This document shows positions 34,596 through 47,771 of a DNA stretch of 64,000 nt, piece after piece. The stretch comes from DATFRY01 sp963764695 (lineage in GTDB: Bacteria > Myxococcota_A > Polyangia > Haliangiales > Haliangiaceae), in contig CAVXTW010000021.1 in assembly GCA_963764695.1 (NCBI GenBank), forward strand, positions 91,421-155,420. The letters are read 5' to 3'. Position 1 is the first letter of the stretch, and the number at the start of each line of letters is the position of its first letter. Made by a program: the position numbers and the translations under genes. The notes below the pieces were generated by a model. That model searched no databases, was not told the origin of the DNA, and saw only the letters and a list, made by a program, of their open reading frames with translations.

Positions 34596-36590
34596 ATGAA
34601 CCCGCACCCGCAAGGCGCTCTGTATCAGGAAGATTCTCTCCCGAGAATTTTCGGGCGCTATCTGCTCGTCGAGCGGCTCAGCCGCGGCGGCATGGGTGAG
34701 ATCTTTCTCGCACGCCACGGCCTGAGCGGCTTCGAGAAGGCCATTGTCATCAAGAAGGTGTTGCCGCACCTGGCCGCCGACAGCGAGTTCATCACTCGCT
34801 TCATCGACGAGGCGAAGGTCGCCATTCACCTGCAGCACGCCAACGTGGCCCAGGTGTTCGAGGTGGGCCGCGCCGGCGACGAGTACTTCCTCGCCCTCGA
34901 GTACATCTCCGGCAGCGACCTGCGCGCGATGATGGCGCTGCTGGCGTCGCGCGGCCAGGCGGTGCCGATCGAGCTGGCGCTGTTCATCGCGCGCGAGGTG
35001 GCCAGCGGCCTGGCCTACGCGCATCGCCGCACCGACGCGGGCGGCGCGCACCTGGCGCTCGTGCACTGCGACATCTCGCCGCCCAATGTGATGCTGTCGT
35101 TCGACGGCGAGGTCAAGATCATCGACTTCGGCATCGCGCGCAGCCGGCGCCGCCTGACCGAGACCAACCCGGACCGCGGCTTCGGAAAGTTCGGCTACCT
35201 GGCGCCGGAGCAGCTGCTCAAGGGCTTCGAGGTCGACCAGCGCACCGACGTCTATGCGCTCGGCGTCGTGCTCTACGAGATGCTGACCGGCCGCCACATG
35301 TTCGAGCTGGGCAAGAACCCGGACTACCGGCTGCTGGCCCGCCAGGTGGTGCGCGGCGAGCACGCGCTGCCGTCGGTGGCAGGCCCGCACCTGGCTCCGT
35401 ACGATCCGCTGGTGGCGCGCGCGCTGCGGCCCAACGCGGCCGAGCGCTACCAGACCGCGGCCGAGTTCCGCGACGCCATCCAGCGCGCGCTCGTCACGGT
35501 GGCGCCGACGATCAACCCGGACCACCTGGCCGGCTTCATGCGCCAGCTGCTGGGCGACGACCTGGCCCGCCAGCGCCAGCGCGTGCTGACGGCGCTCGCC
35601 CAGAGCGACATCGAGCACTGGCAGCGCCAGCTGACCAGCCAGGCCGGATCCACTGTCTCGTTCGCGCGCGCCGGCGCCGAGGTGTCGGAGTCGGCCCGGA
35701 CGCCGCACGATCGCTTCGATCTGGGCGGTGACGAAGGCGCCGGCAACGGGCGCCCGTCGGGCCGCCGGTCGGCCCAGGAGCGCGCGGTCGAGCCGGACTC
35801 CGATGTCACCGTGCTGTCCGAGCCGCCGGTCCCGGAGGCGGACGATCAGCTGCCGACCTTCGACCGCTCGGTGCGCTTCGTGGCGCACAGTCAGTGGTCG
35901 CGCAGGCGCGTGATGCTGTGGGCGCTGGTGCTGCTGCTCGCCGGCGGCGCCGGGGCCGGGACGCTGTTCGGCGTCCGCAAGCTGGGGTTGACCGACGGTG
36001 GCAAGCGCGTGGTCACGGCGGATGCCGCCGCGGTGCCGGCCCCGGTCGCGCCGGCGCCCAGGCCGGCCGACGCCGTGGTCGCTCCTCTCCCGCCGGCCGC
36101 GCCGGCCGCCGCGCCGGAAGCCGGCGAGACCGCGCCGGCCGCCGGGACGCCGGACGCCGCGCCGCCGACCCAGGCGCTGTCCGAGATCCAGGTGCGCGAG
36201 CTGCCGCCCGAGGAGGCCGAGGAGTTCGAGCCGCCGCCGCGCGCGCCGGCCCGCCAGCAGGCGACCCGCTCGCGCCGCAAGCCGGAGCGCAAGCGCAGCC
36301 GCGAGCGCGCCCCGGCCCGCGCCGAGCGCGACCAGGACAGGAAGCCCGCCGCCGCCGAGCCGGACCGCAACGCCGTGCGCAGCCGCTACCGCGCCACGTA
36401 CCGCGAGTACGCGGCCTTCAAGGACCGCTACGGCGCGCGCCTGGACAGCGAGTGGAACGAGCTGGCCCAGCTGGCCACGACCGCAGAGTCGGGCGACGCG
36501 CTGGCCGAGCTGGACCGCAAGATCGTCGAGTTCCGCGCGCAGATGCGCGCGACCCAGCGGACCAAGGACGGATCGATCGATCCGTTCTAG
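34596..36590 (+). CDS. Membrane Ser/Thr protein kinase, non-RD type
   Basis: A 664-residue kinase. The kinase domain covers about residues 21-290: LSRGGMGEIFLARHG, Lys in IVIKKVLPHL, HCDISPPNVMLS, IIDFGIARS, and FGYLAPEQ. As in the kinase at 28 kb, the Arg of HRD is Cys. A linker follows, then a membrane helix near 437-458 (VMLWALVLLLAGGAGAGTLF), an Ala/Pro-rich stretch, a very basic segment with KPERKRSRERAPARAERD, and a short C-terminal helical region. It has no recognised sensor domain. The catalytic and substrate-binding parts look active. The start is ATG 34596, directly after the end of a small upstream frame. pyrK follows 58 bases downstream. Confidence 0.9.
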   Translation: MNPHPQGALYQEDSLPRIFGRYLLVERLSRGGMGEIFLARHGLSGFEKAIVIKKVLPHLAADSEFITRFIDEAKVAIHLQHANVAQVFEVGRAGDEYFLALEYISGSDLRAMMALLASRGQAVPIELALFIAREVASGLAYAHRRTDAGGAHLALVHCDISPPNVMLSFDGEVKIIDFGIARSRRRLTETNPDRGFGKFGYLAPEQLLKGFEVDQRTDVYALGVVLYEMLTGRHMFELGKNPDYRLLARQVVRGEHALPSVAGPHLAPYDPLVARALRPNAAERYQTAAEFRDAIQRALVTVAPTINPDHLAGFMRQLLGDDLARQRQRVLTALAQSDIEHWQRQLTSQAGSTVSFARAGAEVSESARTPHDRFDLGGDEGAGNGRPSGRRSAQERAVEPDSDVTVLSEPPVPEADDQLPTFDRSVRFVAHSQWSRRRVMLWALVLLLAGGAGAGTLFGVRKLGLTDGGKRVVTADAAAVPAPVAPAPRPADAVVAPLPPAAPAAAPEAGETAPAAGTPDAAPPTQALSEIQVRELPPEEAEEFEPPPRAPARQQATRSRRKPERKRSRERAPARAERDQDRKPAAAEPDRNAVRSRYRATYREYAAFKDRYGARLDSEWNELAQLATTAESGDALAELDRKIVEFRAQMRATQRTKDGSIDPF

Positions 36591-36648
36591 GGCCGCGCCC
36601 GGGTGCGTCGCCACCGTCGGTGTGTCCGGCCCGTGCTATAGGTCGGGC

Positions 36649-37467
36649 GTGGACTACGTCGTCGTCCCGCTCGCCGATCGCATCGTGCTCGGCCCCGGCA
36701 CGTTCCTCCTGGTCTTCGAGGGCTGCAGCTTTCTCGACGGCACGCGCCCCGGCCAGTTCGTGATGCTGCGCGCGCGCGCCTGGGGCTCCGATCCGCTGCT
36801 GCCGCGCGCGTTCTCACTGCTCGACGTGCGCACCGGCGGCCCGCGCGGCACCGGGGCCGACATCCTCATCAAGGCGACCGGCAAGGCCAGCCGGCAACTC
36901 GAGCACGCGCTGCCCGGGGCCGAGTTCAGCCTGCTCGGTCCGCTCGGCACCGCCTTCCCGGAGCCGTCGCCGGATCGGGTCAACTGGCTGGTGGCCGGCG
37001 GCGTCGGCCTGGCCCCGCTGTACATGCACGCGCGGCGCGCCCAGGAGCTCGGCCTTGCCGGCCAGGTGACGCTGTTCTACGGCGGCCGCAGCGCCGCCGA
37101 CCTGGTGCTGCTCGATCGCATCGCGGCGACCGGCTGCGAGCTGGTGCTGGCCACCGAGGACGGCAGCCGCGGCGCGCGCGGCCGCGTCACCGACGCACTC
37201 GATCGCGCCCTGTCGTCGCGGCCGGACGCGCCCCCCACGCTGATGGCGTGCGGACCGGACCCGATGCTCGTCGCGGTCTCACGCGTCGCGCGCCGCCACC
37301 GCGCGCCCTGCTACCTCAGCCTCGAGGGGGAGATGGCCTGCGGCGTCGGCGTGTGCCTGGCCTGCGCCGTGCCGTGTCGCGGCCGGCCGTTCCGCTACAC
37401 CTGCGTGGACGGCCCGGTGCTCTCGCTCGACGAGCTGGCCGGCCCCTACGCCGAGGTCGCGCCGTGA
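36649..37467 (+). CDS. pyrK: Dihydroorotate dehydrogenase electron-transfer subunit PyrK
   Basis: A 272-residue FAD/[2Fe-2S] protein that passes electrons from dihydroorotate oxidation to NAD. It has the ferredoxin-reductase-like FAD domain (LPRAFSLLDV), an NAD-binding region (WLVAGGVGLAPLYMHA, LMACGPDPML) and the C-terminal cluster motif C-x4-C-x2-C plus a distal Cys in MACGVGVCLACAVPC and YTCVDG. The start is GTG 36649, which gives the family N-terminus. The stop overlaps the pyrD start as GTGA, so the two subunits are coupled, which identifies a class 1B enzyme. Confidence 0.92.
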   Translation: MDYVVVPLADRIVLGPGTFLLVFEGCSFLDGTRPGQFVMLRARAWGSDPLLPRAFSLLDVRTGGPRGTGADILIKATGKASRQLEHALPGAEFSLLGPLGTAFPEPSPDRVNWLVAGGVGLAPLYMHARRAQELGLAGQVTLFYGGRSAADLVLLDRIAATGCELVLATEDGSRGARGRVTDALDRALSSRPDAPPTLMACGPDPMLVAVSRVARRHRAPCYLSLEGEMACGVGVCLACAVPCRGRPFRYTCVDGPVLSLDELAGPYAEVAP

Positions 37468-38436
37468 GCGGGCAGGGGACGCGCGCGGTCGACATGCGCA
37501 CCCAGTTCGGCGGGCTGTCGCTCAAGAACCCGATCCTGGTCGCGTCCGGCACCTTCGGCTACGCGGTCGAGCTGGGCCACCTCGCCGACCTCGATCGCCT
37601 GGGCGGCATCGCCACCAAGGGCATCTCGCCGCGCCCGCGCTTCGGCAACCCGACGCCGCGCATGTGCGAGACCGCGTCCGGCATGATCAACTCGATCGGC
37701 CTCGAGAACGTGGGCGTCGAGGGCTACGCGCGCGACAAGGCGCCGCGCCTGGCCCGCCTCGACACCGCCATCGTGGTCAACTTCTTCGGCGAGACCTTCG
37801 ACGAGTACGTGGAGTGCGCCGCCGGCCTCGACCGGGTGGCGCGCGAGGTCGGCGGCGTGCACGCGCTCGAGATGAACATCAGCTGCCCCAACATCAAGAA
37901 GGGCGGGGTCGAGTTCGGCACCCAGCCGGCGGTGGCGGCCGACCTGGTGCGCGCCTGCCGCAAGGTCACCGCGTTGCCGCTGTGGATCAAGCTGACCCCC
38001 AACATCACCGACATCGTGGCGCTGGCCGCCGCGGTGGTCGAACGCCGGGGCCGACGGCCTGTCCATCATCAACACAATCACCGCCATGGCGGTGGACGTT
38101 CGCCGGCGCCGGCCGCGCATCGCGACTGTGTTCGGCGGTCTGTCCGGCCCGGCCATCAAGCCGATCGCGCTGCGCATGGTCTACCAGGTGGCGCGGGCGA
38201 AGCTCGGGGTCCCCATCTGCGGCATCGGCGGCATCGTCACCGCCGAGGACGCGGCCGAGTTCCTCATCGCCGGCGCCACCGCGGTGCAGGTCGGCACCCA
38301 GAACTTCGCCGATCCGGGGTGCGCGGTCAGGCTCGTGGACGAGCTGGCATCCCTGGCGGGTGAGCTCGGCGCGTCGCGCATCGGCGATCTGGTCGGCACC
38401 CTCGAGACATCGTTCGAACCGATCTGCCCGACCTGA
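37464..38436 (+). CDS. pyrD: Dihydroorotate dehydrogenase PyrD (class 1B), interrupted by one +1 frameshift
   Basis: The catalytic FMN subunit of pyrimidine synthesis, about 323 residues when repaired. It shows LKNPILVASGTFGYAVEL, GIATKGISPRPRFGNPTPR, the active-site Cys region in EMNISCPNIKKGG, PLWIKLTPNITDI, and after the break GADGLSIINTITAM, GGLSGPAIKPIALRM and GIGGIVTAEDA. The break lies at about 38038-38042, where GTC-GAA-C-GCC-GGG contains one extra base. The length of 973 bases is one over a multiple of three. The GTG start overlaps the pyrK stop; a later ATG at 37494 is close to the usual family start. Confidence 0.92.
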
Positions 38437-38536
38437 TACCATCGGGCTGCCGACGCGGCGCGCAAGCGCGCGAAACAGATACGAGTTAACGGGTGCGAAA
38501 CATCCCGGAAACGTCGCCCACGCTAGCGTCCGACCA

Positions 38537-38878
<342 letters not shown>

Positions 38879-38960
38879 GCGTCCGCAGATCCGCAGCGTG
38901 AACGCGCGCGGGTCGTGTCACTGAAACAGCGCCGGGGGCGCGCCAAGGAGAGGGCCAAGC

Positions 38961-40386
<1,426 letters not shown>

Positions 40387-40438
40387 GCCGGGCCGCTTTT
40401 CGGTCCGGCCCGGCGACTTTGCTCGGGAAATCGTGAAG

Positions 40439-40477
40439 GACGGGGTGACAGGCACGTCGCCCCGTCTTGTCATTTTT
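40439..40477 (+). terminator. Hairpin with T-tract after glnA
   Basis: GACGGGG at 40439-40445 pairs with CCCCGTC at 40460-40466 and is followed directly by TTGTCATTTTT. A second, GC-only 9-bp hairpin lies just before it (40387-40395 with 40406-40414). The T-tract overlaps the -35 box of the next promoter. Confidence 0.65.
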
Positions 40478-40495
40478 GTAAAGGTTTCCTATACT
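40467..40495 (+). promoter_or_regulatory. Consensus-like sigma-70 promoter
   Basis: TTGTCA at 40467-40472 and TATACT at 40490-40495 are separated by exactly 17 bases in an AT-rich island. Transcription would start near 40502, about 20 bases before the GTG of the methyltransferase gene. Confidence 0.75.
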
Positions 40496-40523
40496 AGCGC
40501 GAGCTCTGACCGTCTGGGTCACG

Positions 40524-42956
40524 GTGACAACGCCGCGCGAGCCCCGCACGCGCGTACGGGAAACCAGGGGCGACTTGAGCAAGGGGCCGAACACCAAAGA
40601 CGATCCGGGCGAGGAGGACTCGGAGAGGCGTTTGCGCCGACGCCGAAAGGGCGGTGGTCTGCGCGTGCCCTCCGACAACGTCCCTCGCCGCGGCCGTCCG
40701 GACTCGGGCGAGTTTCCGCCTCCGGCGCCCGAGGACCCACGTCTCGCCGTCTCCGTAGCCTATGCTTTTCCCGATGAGCGGTCCGGGCGCCGGTCCTCCG
40801 GGTCACACGACTCGGTCGTGTCGGCCGCCCAGGCGGCGGTGGACATTGAATCCCCGCATACCGAACCTTCGGCGCTGCGACCGGACCCGGAGCTGCTCGG
40901 GTCGCCGCCCGACCGGTCCGAAAGGGCCGATCGCCTGACCAGTCACGAGCACCCCGGCGGCAGGTCCGGCCGGTCGTCCTTCGACGGCGAGCCATCCGAG
41001 TTGACCGACCGCGAGGCCGGGCTGGTCGGCGACGGCGAGAGCTTGCCGCGCTACGACGACGAAGAGAACGACGACCGCACCCAGGTGCAGGACGCCGATC
41101 ACGTCGACGAGATGGTGCGGCGCAGGGTCAACCGGCAGGACGGGGGCGGCCCGGTCTCCGGCCTGGGCCCCGACTCCAGCTCCACGCTCGACTACCCGCT
41201 GCTCGAGGACGACTACGTGGAGGACGGCGCGGACGAGCGTGGGCCTCCCGAGGCATCCGACTCGCAGCCGCGCGCGCGTCCCGGAGCGGACCGCGCCGAC
41301 AGCGTCGACATCCCGATCGAGGAGGTGCTCGACGGCGGCTCGGGGCGGATCGTCATGGACGGGTCAGGCCCGTACGCGGCGGTGCGCGACGCGCTGCTCG
41401 CGACCGGTGGCCGCGAGGGCGACGGCTCGGCGGCCGATGCGCTGGCCGCGCTGAGCGGCTCGGGCCCGATCCCGTCGGGCAAGCGCCTGTCGGACGGCAC
41501 GCCGCGCCAGATCGGCCGCGCCCAGACCATGGCCCTGTCGGACGCCGACATCGAGGAGCTCGACGAGCTCGAGGGCCAGGGCGGCGAGTCGCGGGCGGCC
41601 GACGCCGGCTGGAGCATGCCGAACCTGCGCTGGCCCGGCGACCGCAGGGACGAGGTGAGCGACGACGACGAGCGCGGCCGGGCGCCGTCTCCCCGGTTCG
41701 GGCCGGCCCAGGAACCGGTGACCGTGCCAGGCCGCCATGCCTCGCCGTCCTCGGCACCGGTGCCGCATGGCGGGCCGAACGATGGCCAGGCGCGCGGCGG
41801 CGTGGTCCGGCCGATGACCAACCGCGACCGCGACCCGGGCGACAGCGGCGAGATCATCGACGACGAGCTGATCGAGGAGATCGAGGAGGCGCAGCGGGCC
41901 ACGCCGATGGAGCCCGGCCCGCGCATCCGGCCGATCGACATCGACAGCACGCTCGACCTCGACGGCGACGCCGACATGGAGGAGCTGCCGGATGGCGAGG
42001 GCACCGCGGCCCGCCTTGCATCCGGCGAGGTGTCGGTCGGCTCCAGCTCGCCGCCGGCCTACGGCAAGCAGAAGCCGCCACCGGCGCCCAGCGCGACGCG
42101 CGCGGCGGCCGCAGCAGCCGCGGCAGCAGCCGCCGATCCCAGCCAGGCCCGGCCCCGCCGGCGGCGCGGCAAGCCCTGGTTCGAGGACATCTTCGACGAA
42201 GACTACCTGCGCACGCTGCCGTTCTTGACGCCGCAGGCGACGCAGATGGAGGCGCAGTTCGTCATGGACGCGCTGGCCATCTCGGCCGGCTCGCAGGTGC
42301 TCGACGTCGGCTGCGGCTACGGCCGTCACGCGATGGAGCTGGCCGCGCGCGGGTACCACGTGGTCGGCCTGGACAGCTCGCTGCCGCTGCTCCTGCGCGG
42401 GGCGGACGAGGCCCAGCGCCGCGGCCTGACCATCAACTTCGTCCACGGCGACATGCGCGACATGGCGTTCGACGCCCAGTTCGACGGCGCCTACTGCCTG
42501 TTCTCCACCTTCGGCTACTTCGACGACGAGACCAACAAGAAGGCGGCGCAGAACATCTGCCGGGCGCTCAAGCCGGGCGCGCGCTGCGTCTTCGAGGTGC
42601 TCAACCGCGACTACATCATCGCGGAGCTGCCGCTGCGCGTGTGGTGGGAGGGAGACGGCTGCGTGGTCCTCGAAGAGGTGGACTTCAACTACTTCTCGTC
42701 GCGGCTGATCTCGAGCCGCTCGGTCGTGTTCGACGACGGGCGCCAGCTCGAGCAGGAGATCTCGATCCGCTCGTTCGGCCTGCACGAGCTGGGCAAGCTG
42801 CTCCACTCGGCCGGCTTCCGCGTCGTCGAGGTGTCCGGAAACATGATCACCAAGGGGCGCTTCTTCGGCGCCCAGTCGCGCGACATCGTGGTCATCGCCG
42901 AGCGCCGGATCGAGAAGCCGGGCGCGCCCGACGGCGGCGGCGGCCGCATCCCCTGA
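40524..42956 (+). CDS. SAM-dependent methyltransferase with about 550-residue disordered N-terminal region
   Basis: An 810-residue protein. Residues 1 to about 545 are low-complexity and charged (Arg/Asp/Glu/Pro/Ser), with acidic patches such as DDELIEEIEEAQ and DIDSTLDLDGDADMEEL and an alanine run of eleven near 525. The last 260 residues are a class I methyltransferase: WFEDIFDEDYLRTLPFLT, SAM-binding VLDVGCGYGRHAMELAARG, GLDSS, and FSTFGYFDDETN. The methylated substrate is unknown; small-molecule and tRNA-type enzymes share this core. The disordered region has no membrane or signal segment and may bind partners. The GTG start at 40524 has a good promoter but no clear ribosome site; translation could begin further inside. 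Confidence 0.8.
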   Translation: MTTPREPRTRVRETRGDLSKGPNTKDDPGEEDSERRLRRRRKGGGLRVPSDNVPRRGRPDSGEFPPPAPEDPRLAVSVAYAFPDERSGRRSSGSHDSVVSAAQAAVDIESPHTEPSALRPDPELLGSPPDRSERADRLTSHEHPGGRSGRSSFDGEPSELTDREAGLVGDGESLPRYDDEENDDRTQVQDADHVDEMVRRRVNRQDGGGPVSGLGPDSSSTLDYPLLEDDYVEDGADERGPPEASDSQPRARPGADRADSVDIPIEEVLDGGSGRIVMDGSGPYAAVRDALLATGGREGDGSAADALAALSGSGPIPSGKRLSDGTPRQIGRAQTMALSDADIEELDELEGQGGESRAADAGWSMPNLRWPGDRRDEVSDDDERGRAPSPRFGPAQEPVTVPGRHASPSSAPVPHGGPNDGQARGGVVRPMTNRDRDPGDSGEIIDDELIEEIEEAQRATPMEPGPRIRPIDIDSTLDLDGDADMEELPDGEGTAARLASGEVSVGSSSPPAYGKQKPPPAPSATRAAAAAAAAAAADPSQARPRRRRGKPWFEDIFDEDYLRTLPFLTPQATQMEAQFVMDALAISAGSQVLDVGCGYGRHAMELAARGYHVVGLDSSLPLLLRGADEAQRRGLTINFVHGDMRDMAFDAQFDGAYCLFSTFGYFDDETNKKAAQNICRALKPGARCVFEVLNRDYIIAELPLRVWWEGDGCVVLEEVDFNYFSSRLISSRSVVFDDGRQLEQEISIRSFGLHELGKLLHSAGFRVVEVSGNMITKGRFFGAQSRDIVVIAERRIEKPGAPDGGGGRIP

Positions 42957-43222
42957 GCCGGCTGCCGGCCCCCGAGGGGGGCTGCCCGCGTCGAGGCGGA
43001 GACGAGGTCCGGTTCAGTCCAGCGCCGGCGCGGCGCCGTATCCAGAATCCGGAGCCCGCGGAATAAGCCCGGTGCTGCGGTGGTAATACCGCTGATGCCA
43101 TGCAGCTGCGGCTCACGGTAACGCGCGGCATGGATCACGGACCAGCAAACCTTTCGCTCTCACCGACGTCAAACCTGGAAACGGCCGCGGCGTCCCGGCC
43201 GTACCAGATTGAGGAATCGCCG
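42957..43222. other. Intergenic region before the sigma factor gene
   Basis: This gap of 266 bases lies between the methyltransferase stop and the chosen sigma start. The sigma frame stays open back to 43100, so part could be coding if an earlier ATG is used. Otherwise I see only a C/G-rich stretch near 42968 and no convincing promoter, terminator or RNA. Confidence 0.4.
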
Positions 43223-44671
<1,449 letters not shown>

Positions 44672-44711
44672 CGAGGCACACAGGGGCGAGCCCGGGCAAT
44701 CCCGGCCCACC

Positions 44712-44740
44712 TTGCCCTGGCGCGGCGTGTCGCGATAAAT
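44712..44740 (+). promoter_or_regulatory. Candidate promoter giving a leaderless message
   Basis: TTGCCC at 44712-44717 and GATAAA at 44734-44739 are spaced by 16 bases. The -10 ends eight bases before the ATG at 44748, so transcription would begin at or beside the start codon, and no ribosome site is present. Confidence 0.45.
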
Positions 44741-44747
44741 TCGCGTC

Positions 44748-45194
44748 ATGCCGCGCGTTCGCAGTTCCGTTCACGCCGTCTCCGTCCTCCTGCTCCTGGC
44801 CGCCGTATCCGGCTGCAGCGAGAAGAAGGGCCTCCGCATCACCGGCATCGAGCCGGCCAACGGGATCCACACCGGCAACACGCTGGTGACCATCCGCGGC
44901 GGCGGCTTCCAGCAAGAGGGCGCCAAGGGGGTGAAGGTCCTGTTCGGCGCCCAGGAGGCTCGCGTGCTCGGCTTCGTGGGCGACGACGTCCTCAAGGTCG
45001 AGACCCCGCCCGGCGAGATGGGCAAGACGGTCGACATCCTGGTCGTGTTCGACGACTCCAGGAGCCTGTCTTACGAGAAGGCCTTCACGTACACCGAGGA
45101 CACCTCGCAGCACTTCAACGTCAACACGCTGACCGAGGGCGAGAAGGGCAAGCCGCCGGAGAGCGCGAGCGCCGCTCCTGCCCCGACCAAGTAG
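44748..45194 (+). CDS. IPT/TIG-domain lipoprotein
   Basis: A 148-residue exported lipoprotein. The signal peptide ends in the lipobox AVSGC with the modified Cys at residue 24. One IPT/TIG immunoglobulin-like domain follows: ITGIEPANGIHTGNTLVTIRGGGF, VKVLFGAQEARVLGF, DVLKVETPPGEMGKTVDILVVF and a closing YEKAFTYTE. Such domains bind proteins or sugars at the cell surface. The C-terminal 25 residues are disordered. The ATG may be leaderless. It converges on the FHA gene with 17 bases between stops. Confidence 0.85.
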   Translation: MPRVRSSVHAVSVLLLLAAVSGCSEKKGLRITGIEPANGIHTGNTLVTIRGGGFQQEGAKGVKVLFGAQEARVLGFVGDDVLKVETPPGEMGKTVDILVVFDDSRSLSYEKAFTYTEDTSQHFNVNTLTEGEKGKPPESASAAPAPTK

Positions 45195-45211
45195 CGCGGC
45201 TCACGCCTGCC

Positions 45212-46504
<1,293 letters not shown>

Positions 46505-46542
46505 TGGTCGCGGCCTCGGGCTTGAGGTTCCTTGTCTGAAGG

Positions 46543-47721
46543 CTACACGATCTCGATGCGCAGGAGCTGCTGGCCCATGAACACGTAGTCTCCGTGCTGC
46601 AGCACGGACTCGCTGCTCACGCGCAGGAAGGTGCCGTTCTTGGAGCCGAGATCGGTCAACGACAGCCCACCGTCGGCATAGGACACCTGGGCGTGGTGTC
46701 CCGAGATGAACGGGTCATCGGGGAAATTGACGTCATTGCCCTCGCGGCCGAGCGAGACCACGTCGCTCTGGGCCTGGAAGGCGAGCCCGGTGTCTCCGCC
46801 GCGCAAGACCTGGATGAGGCGGAAGTGCGACGGCGGTCGCGGGCTGGCGTAGAAATAGGTCCCGTCCGGGTACGCGCGCAGCGGGTCGCCGGGCGGCAGC
46901 GAGCTCTGCACCTCGATGACCTGCTCGCCGACCAGGAAGCGGTCGCCGATCTCGATCGGCACCGCGCCGCGGATGCGGATGTAGACGCCGTTGACCGAGT
47001 CCTCGTCGCGGACGACGAGCTGGTTCGCGCGATAGAAGAAGTTGGCGTGCACCGGGGACATGAACGGGTCCTCGGCGAACAGCAGCGGAGAGTCGTCCTC
47101 GCGGCCGGCCAGGTGCTCCTCGCCGGCCAGGGTGTAGGAGACGCCGTCGAGGCCGTCCCCCTTGATGAGGACCAGCTTGGCGCGCGCGGCCTGCATGGCG
47201 CCGAAGAACAGCGTCCGCTTGTGCTGGGCGGACGGATCGACGAGCGCCACCGGCTCGCCGTCGTCGTGGTCGGCCGACGGGCTGGGCGGAGGCACGCGCA
47301 CCGCCGGTCGCGTCTCCTCCTGCATGACCGCGCCGCAGCTGCCGCAGAACTTGAAGCCGGGCTCGACCGGCTCGCCGCACATGGCGCAGGTGCGCGCCGG
47401 CACCGCGCCCCAGTCGTGGTCTTGTAGCGGCGACGTGCCGCGCGCGGCCGCCGTCTGCAGGGTCTGCCGCTCGGACGCTTCGATGCGCTCGGACGCCTCG
47501 ACCGCGATCTCCTCGATGGCCACACCGCCGCCGACACCGTCGAATCCGTCGAGCCCGTCGGCATCGCCGGTCGGCTCGGTGCTCTCGTGGTCGGACGTCG
47601 CGCCGACGGAAAGCGGGACGGATAGGGCGTCGAGCGACAGCACCTCACCACAACGAGCGCATGCCCGCGCGCCCATTGGATTGAAGGTGTGGCACCCGTC
47701 GCAGACCAGCCCCACGTCCAT
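46543..47721 (-). CDS. Double-FHA, double zinc-ribbon protein (paralog 2)
   Basis: A 392-residue relative of the preceding gene. The first ribbon is LVCDGCHTFNPMGARACARC, followed by an acidic linker with repeated EEIAVEASERIEASE, a second ribbon TCAMCGEPVEPGFKFCGSC, and two FHA domains: LAGREDDSPLLFAEDPFMS with DEDSVNGVYI, then LGREGNDVNFPDDPFISGHH with DLGSKNGTFLRV. In the first FHA domain of this copy the usual SxxH is SPVHANF, so binding residues are largely kept. The two copies differ most in the linker, basic/Pro-rich against acidic. A phosphothreonine-reading adaptor role is inferred from the domains. Confidence 0.9.
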   Translation of the reverse strand: MDVGLVCDGCHTFNPMGARACARCGEVLSLDALSVPLSVGATSDHESTEPTGDADGLDGFDGVGGGVAIEEIAVEASERIEASERQTLQTAAARGTSPLQDHDWGAVPARTCAMCGEPVEPGFKFCGSCGAVMQEETRPAVRVPPPSPSADHDDGEPVALVDPSAQHKRTLFFGAMQAARAKLVLIKGDGLDGVSYTLAGEEHLAGREDDSPLLFAEDPFMSPVHANFFYRANQLVVRDEDSVNGVYIRIRGAVPIEIGDRFLVGEQVIEVQSSLPPGDPLRAYPDGTYFYASPRPPSHFRLIQVLRGGDTGLAFQAQSDVVSLGREGNDVNFPDDPFISGHHAQVSYADGGLSLTDLGSKNGTFLRVSSESVLQHGDYVFMGQQLLRIEIV

Positions 47722-47771
47722 GTGTGGGCAGTGTACCCGTGGGCCAAATGGTCGTCAAATTGTCGAAAGAC

